Shown piece by piece: positions 1-8,005 of a DNA stretch of 64,000 bases. Every line of letters starts with the position of its first letter. The first letter of the stretch is position 1. Origin of the DNA: Microbacterium salsuginis (lineage in GTDB: Bacteria > Actinomycetota > Actinomycetes > Actinomycetales > Microbacteriaceae); the NCBI RefSeq assembly GCF_012524205.1, contig NZ_JABACI010000001.1, positions 1,426,001 to 1,490,000 of the forward strand, written 5' to 3'. Below the pieces are notes generated by a model. It saw nothing but the letters and a program-made list of their open reading frames with translations, did not search any database and had not been told where the DNA came from. The position numbers and the translations under genes were made by a program.

Positions 1-167
1 TCTTCGGCTCGGACTTTCCGCTGCTGACCCCCGACCGCTGGCGACGCGACGTCGAGCAGACGACGCTCAAGCCCGAGGTCATGCCCGGCATCCTCAAGGC
101 CAACGCCGCGCGTCTGCTCGGGCTGACAGCATCCGCCACCCCGCAAACCTCACGCCCCACAGAGTAA
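1..167 (+). CDS. Amidohydrolase family protein, C-terminal fragment
   Basis: Only the last 54 codons are in the window; the reading frame enters from the left edge and stops with TAA at 165-167. The visible peptide has a GSDFP motif followed by a segment ending GILKANAARLLGL. That is the usual C-terminal signature of amidohydrolase-2 (TIM-barrel decarboxylase/hydrolase) proteins, where the Asp of the GSD/ASD motif is a catalytic or metal-site residue. The MaoC gene follows 9 bases later on the same strand, so this is probably the front of an operon with the hydratase and the acyl-CoA ligase. The substrate cannot be told from the fragment. Confidence 0.72.
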   Translation, partial: FGSDFPLLTPDRWRRDVEQTTLKPEVMPGILKANAARLLGLTASATPQTSRPTE

Positions 168-176
168 GGACACCCC

Positions 177-629
177 ATGACCACCACCGTCGCCTACGCC
201 GATGTCGCCGGAATGGCCGGAACCGACCTCGGCTGGTCGGAGTGGCTCGAGGTCACGCAGGACCGCGTGAACCTCTTCGCCGACGCCACCGACGACCACC
301 AGTGGATCCACGTCGATCCCGAGCGTGCGGCCTCCGGTCCGTTCGGCGGACCCATCGCACACGGCTATCTGTCGCTGTCGCTCACCGTGAAGTTCTGGTC
401 CGAGCTGTTCGATGTGACCGGCGTCGGCACCAGGGTCAACTACGGGCTGGACAAGGTGCGCTTCGTCTCCCCGGTGAAGGTGGGGGCTCGCGTCCGGATG
501 AACGCGATCATCGCCGAGGTCACCGAGGTCCGCGGGGGCTATCAGTTCGCCGTCGACCAGACCATCGAGATCGAGGGCGCCGACAAGCCCGCGGTCGTGG
601 CACGAGGCCTGTACCGCTTCTACGCCTGA
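177..629 (+). CDS. MaoC family (R)-specific enoyl-CoA hydratase
   Basis: 150 aa, the normal length for a single hot-dog MaoC domain. Residues about 33-62 carry the hydratase-2 motif: a catalytic Asp and His in DDHQWIHVD, followed by the Ser/Gly-rich FGGPIAHGYLSLSL segment that ends the helix. The family hydrates trans-2-enoyl-CoA to (R)-3-hydroxyacyl-CoA in the cytoplasm. AAGGA lies just ahead of the ATG. It sits between the amidohydrolase fragment and an acyl-CoA ligase, so a CoA-thioester pathway is likely: the ligase activates an acid and this enzyme hydrates an unsaturated CoA intermediate. The natural substrate is unknown. Confidence 0.88.
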   Translation: MTTTVAYADVAGMAGTDLGWSEWLEVTQDRVNLFADATDDHQWIHVDPERAASGPFGGPIAHGYLSLSLTVKFWSELFDVTGVGTRVNYGLDKVRFVSPVKVGARVRMNAIIAEVTEVRGGYQFAVDQTIEIEGADKPAVVARGLYRFYA

Positions 630-670
630 TCCACCGTCGCTCGCGCCTCGAAGGAGAGGACCCCGCAACG

Positions 671-2194
671 ATGCACAACAAGGGACTGGGTTTCTGGCTC
701 GCCAAGCGGCGGCTGCGCAACCCCGACAAGCCCGCCGTCATCTTCGATGGCGCGCAGCTGACGTACCGGCAGTTCGCGGATGCCGCAGACCGCGTCGCCG
801 CGGTGCTCGCCCACCGCGGCATCGGCAAGGGTGACGCGGTGGCCTACATCGGCGAGAACAGCCCGCAGTTCCTGCAGGTCATGTTCGCGGCGGCGCAGCT
901 GGGCGCCGTGTTCGTGCCGATCAACACCCGGCTCGCCGCCCCCGAGATGCAGCACGTGCTGGTGGACTCCGGCGCTCGAGCGCTGGTCCTCGACCCGGAG
1001 TTCCTCGACCGGGCGATGCCGGGCGTCGAGGCCGGGCGGATCGCCCAGGTCATCGTGACCGGAGAGGGTGTTCCCGAGAGCCCGGGCCTCGCGCGCCTGG
1101 TCGCCGAGGCGACCGCCGGTCACACCGTCGCCGATGTCGACCTCGACGATCCCGCCGCGATCATCTACACCTCGGGTACGACCGGACGCCCCAAGGGCGC
1201 GGTGCTCACGCACGGCAACCTCACCTGGGTCGCGCTGAACTGCATCGTGGACTACGACGTCGTCTCGACGGACGTGTCGCTCATGATCTCGCCCCTCTTC
1301 CACGTCGCGTCGCTCGGCATGGGTGCGCTGCCCGTCATCCTCAAGGGCGCGACGCTCGTGCTCGAGAAGGGGTTCGAACCCGGCCGGGCGCTCGGGCTGA
1401 TCCAGCAGCACGGGATCACGATGCTCAGCGGCGTGCCGACGACCTACCAGATGATGGCCGACCACCCCGATTGGGCCCGCACCGACCTGTCGACGCTGCA
1501 GAAGCTGACGTGCGGTGGCTCGGCCGTACCCACACGCATCCTGAACGCCTATGAGGAACGCGGGCTGTCGTTCTCGCAGGGCTACGGCATGACCGAGACC
1601 TCCCCCGGGGCGACCTCGCTCTCTCCGGCGATGACCCGTGAGAAGCAGGGCAGCGTCGGTCTGCCGCACTTCTTCACCGAGGTGCGGATCGCCGACGAGC
1701 ACGGCGACATGGTTCCGCGCGGCACCGTGGGCGAGATCGAGATCACGGGACCGAACGTCTTCCTCGGGTATCACGGACTGCCCGAGGCGACGGCCGAGGC
1801 CTTCACCGACGACGGGTGGTTCCGCTCCGGCGATCTGGGCTACCTCGACGCCGACGGCTACCTCTACATCGCCGACCGCCTGAAAGACATGATCATCTCG
1901 GGCGGTGAGAACATCTACCCCGCCGAGGTCGAGAACCTCATCTCCGACATCGAGGGCATCTCGGGTGTCGCCGTCGTCGGTGTGCCGGACGACCGATGGG
2001 GCGAGGTGCCGTGGGCGGTCGTCACCCTCAAGGAGGGCGCCGACGTCGACACCGAGAAGGTCCGCTCCCACCTGGACGGCCTGCTTGCACGCTACAAGCT
2101 GCCCAAGAACGTCGTGGTGGTCGAGGATCTGCCCCGCACCGCCTCGGGCAAGGTGCGCAAGGCCGACCTGCGCGCTCGCTTCAGCAGCGACTGA
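671..2194 (+). CDS. AMP-dependent acyl-CoA synthetase (fatty/aryl acid CoA ligase)
   Basis: 507 aa ANL-superfamily ligase that activates a carboxylic acid to acyl-AMP and then to acyl-CoA. Visible signatures are the P-loop-like YTSGTTGRPKG (about residue 166), GYGMTETS, the RSGDLG hinge region, DRLKDMIISGGENIYPAEVE, and the C-terminal PRTASGKVRK segment with the catalytic lysine. The ATG at 671 was chosen because an AGGAGAGG ribosome site precedes it and the protein then begins at the usual family N-terminus; the frame stays open upstream but that part overlaps the MaoC gene. It follows the MaoC gene by 41 bases and is convergent with the PaaX gene. Acid specificity cannot be assigned from sequence alone. 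Confidence 0.9.
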   Translation: MHNKGLGFWLAKRRLRNPDKPAVIFDGAQLTYRQFADAADRVAAVLAHRGIGKGDAVAYIGENSPQFLQVMFAAAQLGAVFVPINTRLAAPEMQHVLVDSGARALVLDPEFLDRAMPGVEAGRIAQVIVTGEGVPESPGLARLVAEATAGHTVADVDLDDPAAIIYTSGTTGRPKGAVLTHGNLTWVALNCIVDYDVVSTDVSLMISPLFHVASLGMGALPVILKGATLVLEKGFEPGRALGLIQQHGITMLSGVPTTYQMMADHPDWARTDLSTLQKLTCGGSAVPTRILNAYEERGLSFSQGYGMTETSPGATSLSPAMTREKQGSVGLPHFFTEVRIADEHGDMVPRGTVGEIEITGPNVFLGYHGLPEATAEAFTDDGWFRSGDLGYLDADGYLYIADRLKDMIISGGENIYPAEVENLISDIEGISGVAVVGVPDDRWGEVPWAVVTLKEGADVDTEKVRSHLDGLLARYKLPKNVVVVEDLPRTASGKVRKADLRARFSSD

Positions 2195-2205
2195 GGGGCG
2201 CCGGC

Positions 2206-3057
2206 TCAGCCGACGAGGGCGGCGAAGTCGCGCACGGCGGGGAATGCGAACTCGCGGTGGCGGCGGGTGAACAGCTCGTACGAGCGATCGGCGGGCCAGT
2301 CCTCGCCCATGTACTGACGCGGCAGCCGCGGGTCGATCCGCAGCAGCGCGAGCCAGTCGGCGACCAGGACCGTCCGCGTGGTGAGCGGGGGAAGATCGGA
2401 TGCCGAGTCCTCACGCTCCCAGTGCGCGATGAACTCGTGGTGGGCGTCGCGGATGCGCTCCACATCCCAGGCCGTGCGCACCGCTTCTGCCATCGGGAAG
2501 CCGTCGAGCTCGGACGCGGCGAACGCGTTGACCGATCCGGGCGGCAGATCGGGGATGATCGCGTCGAGGGCGCTCGCCAGATCGACGGCGCCGGGCGCGA
2601 TCCACAGACCGTCGCGCAGCACCGCGAATCCCGACCACGTGAGCGCCGCGCGGAGACGGTGCCGCAGCGTGCGCATGTGCTCGGGCACGCTGAAGGTCAC
2701 GACGGTCCAGCCTTCCCCCTGCGGTTCGAACGGGGTCGGTCCGTTGACGCGACCGGATGCCTCACGCAGCACCTCGCTGCCGTGCGAGGTCAGCTCGAAT
2801 CCGATCTCACGGCCGAGCCGCCGCCGCTCGAGCATTCCGCTGTGCACCATGCGGTCGAGATTGGTGCGGACCGCGGATGCCGCGACGCCGGCGCTCTCGA
2901 GCGCCCCGATGAGGACGCTCGCCCGAAGCGGCTCGAAGTAGCGATCGCACACGTACTCGCCGAAGAAGGCGAGCAGCAGCTGGCGTGGCTTGCGAGTGAG
3001 GACGGAGGTCTCGGCATCCGTCTCGCCCAGCATCTGCGATGCGAGGGAGGAAGTCAC
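2206..3057 (-). CDS. PaaX-family transcriptional regulator
   Basis: 283 aa cytoplasmic repressor-like protein. The N-terminal part has the PaaX winged-helix start (RKPRQLLLAFFGEYV, then a helix-turn-helix over about residues 30-75). The middle has the WTVVTFSVPEH ferredoxin-like segment, and the C-terminal domain ends in a Pro/Arg-rich LPRQYMGEDWPADR motif typical of PaaX. PaaX proteins sense aryl-CoA thioesters such as phenylacetyl-CoA. The GTG start overlaps the stop of the upstream ABC ATPase gene as GTGA, so it is translated with the importer; an ATG 10 codons in is the alternative. Position suggests it controls this importer or the adjacent CoA-ligase genes. The inducer is unknown. Confidence 0.88.
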   Translation of the reverse strand: MTSSLASQMLGETDAETSVLTRKPRQLLLAFFGEYVCDRYFEPLRASVLIGALESAGVAASAVRTNLDRMVHSGMLERRRLGREIGFELTSHGSEVLREASGRVNGPTPFEPQGEGWTVVTFSVPEHMRTLRHRLRAALTWSGFAVLRDGLWIAPGAVDLASALDAIIPDLPPGSVNAFAASELDGFPMAEAVRTAWDVERIRDAHHEFIAHWEREDSASDLPPLTTRTVLVADWLALLRIDPRLPRQYMGEDWPADRSYELFTRRHREFAFPAVRDFAALVG

Positions 3058-3857
3058 GCCGCACCCGGGCGGATGGCCTCGCCCCGCTTCGCACGCTGGA
3101 TCTGCTCGTACACGTGCGTGCGCAGCTCGGTGAACCGGGGCAGGGCACGCGTGGTGATCTGGTCGCGCTCGGGAGCGAGGTCGATCGCGAGGTCTTCCTG
3201 CACCCACGTCGGTGACTTCGACAGCACCACCACGCGCTGGCCGAGGTAGACAGACTCGTCGATGTCGTGGGTCACGAACAGGATCGACATGCCCCGCTCG
3301 CGGTGCAGGGTGCGGACGAGGTCTTCGAGGTCGGCGCGGGTCTGCGCGTCGACCGCCGCGAACGGCTCGTCCATGATGAGCACCTCGGGCTGGTACGCCA
3401 CCGCGCGGGCGATCGCGACGCGCTGCTGCATCCCGCCCGACAGCTGCCACGGGTAGCTGCGGGCGGCGTGTTCGAGCCCGACCGCGGTGAGCGCGTCGTC
3501 GATCAGCCGGTCCCGTTCGGTGCGCGAGAGCTTCTTGTGCTTGAGCGGCAGCTCGACGTTGCCGCGCACGGTCAACCACGGGTAGAGGCTTCGGCCGTAC
3601 TCCTGGAACACCAGCGCCATGTTCGGCGGCGGCGCCGTGACGCGCTTGCCGTCCAGCTCGACCAGCCCGTCCGTGGGCTTCAGCAGCCCCGCGATGCACT
3701 TCAGCAGCGTGGTCTTGCCGCAGCCCGACGGACCGACGATGCACACCAGTTCGCCGGCATCCATCTCGAAGCTGATGTCGCCGATCGCCTCGACGTTGCC
3801 CGTCGAGGATTCGTAGACCTTGCGCAGGTGCTCGACCTTGAGAAGCGCTTCAGGCAC
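3054..3857 (-). CDS. ABC transporter ATP-binding protein, nitrate/sulfonate/taurine type
   Basis: 267 aa single nucleotide-binding domain. Walker A is GPSGCGKTT near residue 40, the signature is LSGGMQQR, Walker B is LIMDEPF, and the switch histidine lies in FVTHDID. The Q-loop region [14 protein letters not shown] resembles the SsuB/TauB branch. It powers the two permeases encoded just upstream in transcription. It overlaps the permease gene by 8 bases and overlaps the PaaX start by 4 (GTGA). Family members import alkanesulfonates, nitrate, or pyrimidine or aromatic compounds; the neighbouring CoA-ligase and PaaX genes make an organic acid at least as likely as a sulfonate. Confidence 0.93.
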   Translation of the reverse strand: MPEALLKVEHLRKVYESSTGNVEAIGDISFEMDAGELVCIVGPSGCGKTTLLKCIAGLLKPTDGLVELDGKRVTAPPPNMALVFQEYGRSLYPWLTVRGNVELPLKHKKLSRTERDRLIDDALTAVGLEHAARSYPWQLSGGMQQRVAIARAVAYQPEVLIMDEPFAAVDAQTRADLEDLVRTLHRERGMSILFVTHDIDESVYLGQRVVVLSKSPTWVQEDLAIDLAPERDQITTRALPRFTELRTHVYEQIQRAKRGEAIRPGAA

Positions 3858-4674
3858 GCTCGACCTCCTTGATTCCGTGGTACCAGCGCAGCACGCGCCG
3901 CTCGGCGAACCCGAAGATCACCGCGAGCAGCACGCCGATGAGCCCGAGCAGCACGATGCCGCTCCACATCTCGGCGATGAGGTAGTTGCGCTGGAAGTAG
4001 ACGATCCGGTACCCAAGTCCGGATGAGGAGAAGAACATCTCCGAGATGACCATCAGGATGAGCGCGATCGACAGGCACTGCCGCACGCCCGTCATGATCC
4101 GCGGGCTCGCCGACGGAAGGACGAGGTACCGCAGCCGCTCCCCCGACGTGATCGCGAAGGATCGCGCCGTCTCGGTCATGACCGAGTCGGTCGCACGGAC
4201 GCCCTCGATCGTGTTGAGCAGCACCGGCCACACCGCGCCGGTGACCATCACCACGATCTTCATCGTGTCGTTGGCTCCGACCAGCACCGCGACGATGGGG
4301 ATCAGCACCGGCGGCGGCACGGCGCGGAAGAACTCGAAGATCGGCTCCAGCAGTTCGCGCAGCCAGCGCACCAGCCCGATGACGGTGCCCGCCGCGATGC
4401 CGAGCACGACCGCCAGCACGATGCTGATCGCCAGGCGCCCGAGGCTCGGCAGCACGTCGGCGAAGAACGCCGGCCCGACCCACGTCTCGACGAAGGCCTC
4501 GGCGATGACCAGAGGGCTCGGGAAGAACGGCGCCGGCGAGACCGACGACCAGATCCCCCAGATCACCAGGAGGAGGATCGGCAGCCCGAGTGCGTAGGCG
4601 GTGTTCTCGCCGAACTTCGCCCACGCGCGGGACGGGCGGCGCGGGGTGATGACCGTGCTCGTGTAAAGGGTCAC
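3850..4674 (-). CDS. ABC transporter permease, SsuC/TauC type (second permease)
   Basis: 274 aa integral membrane protein with about six hydrophobic segments and the EAA-loop region (TARSFAITSGERLRYLVLPSASP) that docks the ATPase. The start is a GTG at 4674 that overlaps the stop of the upstream permease gene as GTGA. It pairs with the product of 4671-5522; the two permeases differ clearly in sequence, so the channel is probably a heterodimer rather than the homodimer usual for SsuC. The C-terminus RRVLRWYHGIKE matches the family. It is part of the same cytoplasmic-membrane importer as the adjacent ATPase. Confidence 0.92.
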   Translation of the reverse strand: MTLYTSTVITPRRPSRAWAKFGENTAYALGLPILLLVIWGIWSSVSPAPFFPSPLVIAEAFVETWVGPAFFADVLPSLGRLAISIVLAVVLGIAAGTVIGLVRWLRELLEPIFEFFRAVPPPVLIPIVAVLVGANDTMKIVVMVTGAVWPVLLNTIEGVRATDSVMTETARSFAITSGERLRYLVLPSASPRIMTGVRQCLSIALILMVISEMFFSSSGLGYRIVYFQRNYLIAEMWSGIVLLGLIGVLLAVIFGFAERRVLRWYHGIKEVERA

Positions 4675-5522
4675 AGGACCTCCTCCCCTCGCACCGACTG
4701 GTGCCACGACAGCGAACGGCGCTCGATCGCGCGGAACACCAGGTTGACGAGCAGCCCGAGCATGCCGGTCACGATCACCAGCGCGTAGACCGTGGTCCAC
4801 TGGCCGGCTTCGCGCGCGAACATGATCGCGCGGCCCAGCCCGGGGACGTTGATGAACATCTCCGCCGTGATGGCCAGGATCAGTGCGACGGTGGCGGCCA
4901 GGCGCAGACCCGTCATGAGGTACGGCAGCGCCGTCGGGAACACCAGGTTGACGATGCGCGAACCCCGCGACAGCCCGAAGCTGCGTGCCGTGTCGCGAGC
5001 GACGGCATCCACGTCGGCCACGCCGTAGAGCACCTGGATGAACACCTGCCAGAAGCTCGCGAAGACGATGATCAGCAGCGCCGCCTGCAGCTGATAGCCG
5101 AACATCAGGATCGCGAGCGGAATCAGCGCCACCGACGGGATCGGCCGCAGGAACTCCACCGTCGTGTGGGTCGCGCGCCGCAGGAACGGCACCAGGCCGA
5201 TGACCGTGCCCAGCACGACAGCGAGCACCGTCGCAATCAGCAGTCCGATGCCCCACGAGGTCAGCGTGCGGCCGACGTTGCGCCAGAACTCCAGATCGCG
5301 GAACTCGACGAACAGCTGCGCGATCGTCTCGGTCGCCGTCGGGAAGTACGCCGGGTTCACGATCCCTAGGATCGGCAGCAGCTGCCAGATCAGCAGGAAT
5401 CCCACGATTCCGGCGACGCCGAGCGCGAGCTTGCGCAGGCCGCGGTTGCGCCGGGCACGACGCCCGCGGGGCAGAGGCTCGGGCGGGGCGGCGACGATCA
5501 TCGGAGCGTCAGCGGTGGCCAT
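4671..5522 (-). CDS. ABC transporter permease, SsuC/TauC type (first permease)
   Basis: 283 aa. A proline- and arginine-rich cytoplasmic N-terminus of about 35 residues leads into a first membrane helix (LALGVAGIVGFLLIWQLLPI) and about five more. The EAA loop is visible as ARDTARSFGLSRGSRIVNLVFPTALP. The ATG at 5522 was preferred to the longer open frame, whose extra N-terminus is low-complexity and runs through the gap ahead of the gene. Its stop overlaps the next permease start by 4 bases. The importer's solute-binding protein is encoded 169 bases upstream in transcription. Confidence 0.92.
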   Translation of the reverse strand: MATADAPMIVAAPPEPLPRGRRARRNRGLRKLALGVAGIVGFLLIWQLLPILGIVNPAYFPTATETIAQLFVEFRDLEFWRNVGRTLTSWGIGLLIATVLAVVLGTVIGLVPFLRRATHTTVEFLRPIPSVALIPLAILMFGYQLQAALLIIVFASFWQVFIQVLYGVADVDAVARDTARSFGLSRGSRIVNLVFPTALPYLMTGLRLAATVALILAITAEMFINVPGLGRAIMFAREAGQWTTVYALVIVTGMLGLLVNLVFRAIERRSLSWHQSVRGEEVL

Positions 5523-5691
5523 GAAGGTCGATCCGTTCGGTTTCGCTACGTCGGGAGCACGATCGGGGGCGGGAGGGCGACCGGATGCCTCACACTCCGG
5601 TCCGCGCGAGGCTGGGCTCACGCGGCCCGGAGGCTCCGGGCGACGCGCCAGCGGCGCCTCGGAGGGGTGTGGGGACCGGTCGTCTTCACTC

Positions 5692-6678
5692 CTACTGCTG
5701 CTGCAGCAGGCGGTCCCACTCCGGTTCGGCGTCGATGTACTCGAACTCGACGGCCAGCGTGCCGAGTTCTTCGATGCCCGCGTCGGCGAGGTCCCACGTG
5801 AACTCCGGCAGGGTGATGCCGGCGGCGGCCTCCTCGGGGATCTCGAGGTTGGTGGCGATCGCGGCGCGCACGGCCTCTTCGTTGCCGGCGGCCCATTCCA
5901 GCGCCTCGGCCATCGCCTCGGAGTACGCCGCGACCAGGTCGGGATCCTCGTCGAGGAGCGCCTGCGTCGTGATGCTCGTGAGCACTGTGAGACCGGGGAT
6001 GGTGGCCTGGTACGGCGCGACGACCTCGACGCCACCGGCGCCGACGATCATGCCGCGGAACGGGTCGGGTGCCCACGCGGCGTCCATCGTGCCGGCCTCG
6101 AGCTGAGCGGGAACGTCCGGGAACGCCACCTCGACGAACTCGATCGTCGAGGGGTCGCCGCCGTCGTCCTGCACGGCCTTGCGGATGGTCAGGTCACCCG
6201 CGGCGCCGAGTGTGTTGACCGACACCTTCTTGCCGGCGAGGTCGGCGGGACGCGTGATGCCGGAGTCGCCCAGGGCGACGACCGCGTTGACGTCGGTGCC
6301 CTCGGCGAGGCTGTTGGCGTAGTTGCCGACGATGACGACGCCGAGATCCTGCAGGTCGGCGCGGATGGGCCCGAAGGGCTGGCCGATGGCGAACTGGATG
6401 TCGCCGCTGATGAGCGCCGGGATGGCGTTCGCGCCGCCCTGGGCGGGCACGACCTCGATCTCGAGTCCGTGCTCCTCGAAGATCCCCTCCTCCATGGCGG
6501 CCCACAGGGCCCCCGTCTCGGCGATGGGCAGCGCGGCGACGCGGACGGTCGTCAGCTCGCCGGAGTCGGTGTCCGGCTCAGCGGTGGACGTGTTGGCGGG
6601 TGCACCGGAATCGGTGCAGCCGGCCAGGGCGAGTGCGGCGGCTGCGACGACGCCGATGACGGCAAGACTCTTCTTCAT
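5692..6678 (-). CDS. ABC transporter substrate-binding lipoprotein, SsuA/NMT1 family
   Basis: 328 aa. It begins with a lipoprotein signal (MKKSLAVIGVVAAAALALAGC), the Cys at about residue 21 being lipidated and anchoring it outside the membrane. The mature part has the NMT1/SsuA features: GIFEEHGLEIEVV near the start, a middle domain with DLAGKKVSVNTLGAAGD, and VAFPDVPAQLEAGTMDAAWAPDPF in the hinge region. It captures the substrate for the two permeases and ATPase downstream. It is the first gene of the minus-strand operon, with a promoter/operator region at 6679-6888 shared with the divergent epoxide hydrolase. Ligand unknown; members bind sulfonates, nitrate, riboflavin or aromatic acids. 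Confidence 0.92.
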   Translation of the reverse strand: MKKSLAVIGVVAAAALALAGCTDSGAPANTSTAEPDTDSGELTTVRVAALPIAETGALWAAMEEGIFEEHGLEIEVVPAQGGANAIPALISGDIQFAIGQPFGPIRADLQDLGVVIVGNYANSLAEGTDVNAVVALGDSGITRPADLAGKKVSVNTLGAAGDLTIRKAVQDDGGDPSTIEFVEVAFPDVPAQLEAGTMDAAWAPDPFRGMIVGAGGVEVVAPYQATIPGLTVLTSITTQALLDEDPDLVAAYSEAMAEALEWAAGNEEAVRAAIATNLEIPEEAAAGITLPEFTWDLADAGIEELGTLAVEFEYIDAEPEWDRLLQQQ

Positions 6679-6772
6679 TGACGGGCCTCTCGGGGACGGT
6701 GCTCGGGTTCACCGGCCGCCGGGTGCTCTCGACGTGTGTCGGGTCCTCACCACGGCGTGCCGGACTGAAGTC

Positions 6773-6827
6773 ATGGTGCGCCCACACCCTCCCAATTGTC
6801 AAGTGTTTCGTGACGCCCGTCATGAAA
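6773..6827. promoter_or_regulatory. Divergent control region with an imperfect 22-bp inverted repeat
   Basis: An inverted repeat TTTCGTGAC-GCCC-GTCATGAAA lies at 6806-6827 (one mismatch between arms). Next to it, on the minus strand, is a perfect TTGACA -35 box (6797-6802). At 18 bases spacing comes only a weak -10-like CACCAT (6773-6778). The site lies between the importer gene (start 6678, minus) and the epoxide hydrolase (start 6889, plus), so one regulator may control both. The regulator is not identified; the PaaX protein at the end of the importer operon is a natural candidate. Confidence 0.4.
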
Positions 6828-6888
6828 TCGTTGAATATCGGATGCCGTCGCCCGGGGCCGCTTCGGGTGCCACCGCTACGGTGGCACC

Positions 6889-7992
6889 GTGATCCCGTTC
6901 CGCATCGAGGTTCCCGCGACGGCCGTCGACGATCTCCGCTCGCGAGTGTCACGCACGCGCTGGCCGGACGACGTCACCGGCGCGGCGGCGGACTGGTCGT
7001 GGGGCACGCCGCCGGCCGTGCTCCGCGAGTTCGCGGCCCACTGGCAGAACGAATACGACTGGAGCGCATCGCAGGAACGGTGGAACGGGTTCGCTCAGTA
7101 CCTCGTCCCGACGGAGGGAGGACAGGTCCACGTGATGCGCGCGGGAACGCCGGGGCGCACCCCTCTCATGCTCATCCACGGGTGGCCCGACGGATTCCCC
7201 CGGTTCGAGAAGGCCATCCCGCTGCTCGCCGACCGGTTCGACCTCGTGATCCCCTCGCTCCCCGGCTTCGGGTTCTCCGACCGCCCTCGCCACCCCGGCG
7301 CCGGCCCGAGCCGGATCGCCGACCGATTCGCCACGGTCATGTCCGCGCTGGGAATCGATCACTTCGCTGTCCACGGCGCCGATCTCGGCAGCACCGTCGC
7401 GGAAGCGCTCGCCACGAGGCATCCGGATCGGGTCACGGCGCTGCACCTCGGCGACGTACCCGCCTGGCATCGCTATACCGTCGACCCGGCGAGGGCCTCC
7501 CCGGCCGAACGTGCCTTTCTGGACGGCATGGCGTCGTGGTTCGCCGACGAAGGCGCCTACGCGGCACTGCAGCGCACCAAGCCGCAGACCCTGGCCTTCG
7601 CGCTCAACGACTCTCCGATCGGCCTGGCCTCATGGATCATCGAGAAGCTGCGCGCGTGGAGCGACTGCTCCGGCGACGTCTTCCGCAGATTCACTCCTGA
7701 CGAGATCGCGGATTGGGTCTCGCTGTACTGGCTCACCCAGACGGCCGGGTCGGCGGCGCGCCACTACCGGGAGGGCGCGCTCGAGCGCCGGGACGACACG
7801 CGTCGGCCGTCCGCGCCGACCGGATTCACACTCTTCGGCCACGACATCGCATGTCCGCCGCGGGAGTACGCGGAGCGGTTCTTCGACGTCCGGCACTTCA
7901 CCGTCGTCGCCCAAGGTGGCCACTTCGGCCCGTGGGAGGAGCCGGAACTGTGGGCCGCGGACCTGACGGCCTTCCTCGACGCCGTCCTCTGA
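6889..7992 (+). CDS. Epoxide hydrolase, microsomal type (alpha/beta hydrolase)
   Basis: 367 aa. The N-terminal about 110 residues match the epoxide hydrolase N-terminal domain (FRIEVPATAVDDLRSRV..TRWPDD). An alpha/beta-hydrolase core follows, with the oxyanion-hole HGWPDG near residue 97, the nucleophile in HGADLGS (Asp, the epoxide-hydrolase residue rather than Ser), and a C-terminal GGHF with the catalytic His near residue 344. These enzymes open epoxides to vicinal diols through an alkyl-enzyme ester. The start is GTG at 6889; the ribosome site is weak. It faces the ThDP enzyme gene tail to tail with only 13 bases between. The substrate is unknown, but an epoxidised aromatic or terpene would fit the setting. 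Confidence 0.9.
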   Translation: MIPFRIEVPATAVDDLRSRVSRTRWPDDVTGAAADWSWGTPPAVLREFAAHWQNEYDWSASQERWNGFAQYLVPTEGGQVHVMRAGTPGRTPLMLIHGWPDGFPRFEKAIPLLADRFDLVIPSLPGFGFSDRPRHPGAGPSRIADRFATVMSALGIDHFAVHGADLGSTVAEALATRHPDRVTALHLGDVPAWHRYTVDPARASPAERAFLDGMASWFADEGAYAALQRTKPQTLAFALNDSPIGLASWIIEKLRAWSDCSGDVFRRFTPDEIADWVSLYWLTQTAGSAARHYREGALERRDDTRRPSAPTGFTLFGHDIACPPREYAERFFDVRHFTVVAQGGHFGPWEEPELWAADLTAFLDAVL

Positions 7993-8005
7993 GGCCGCGC
8001 GTCCG

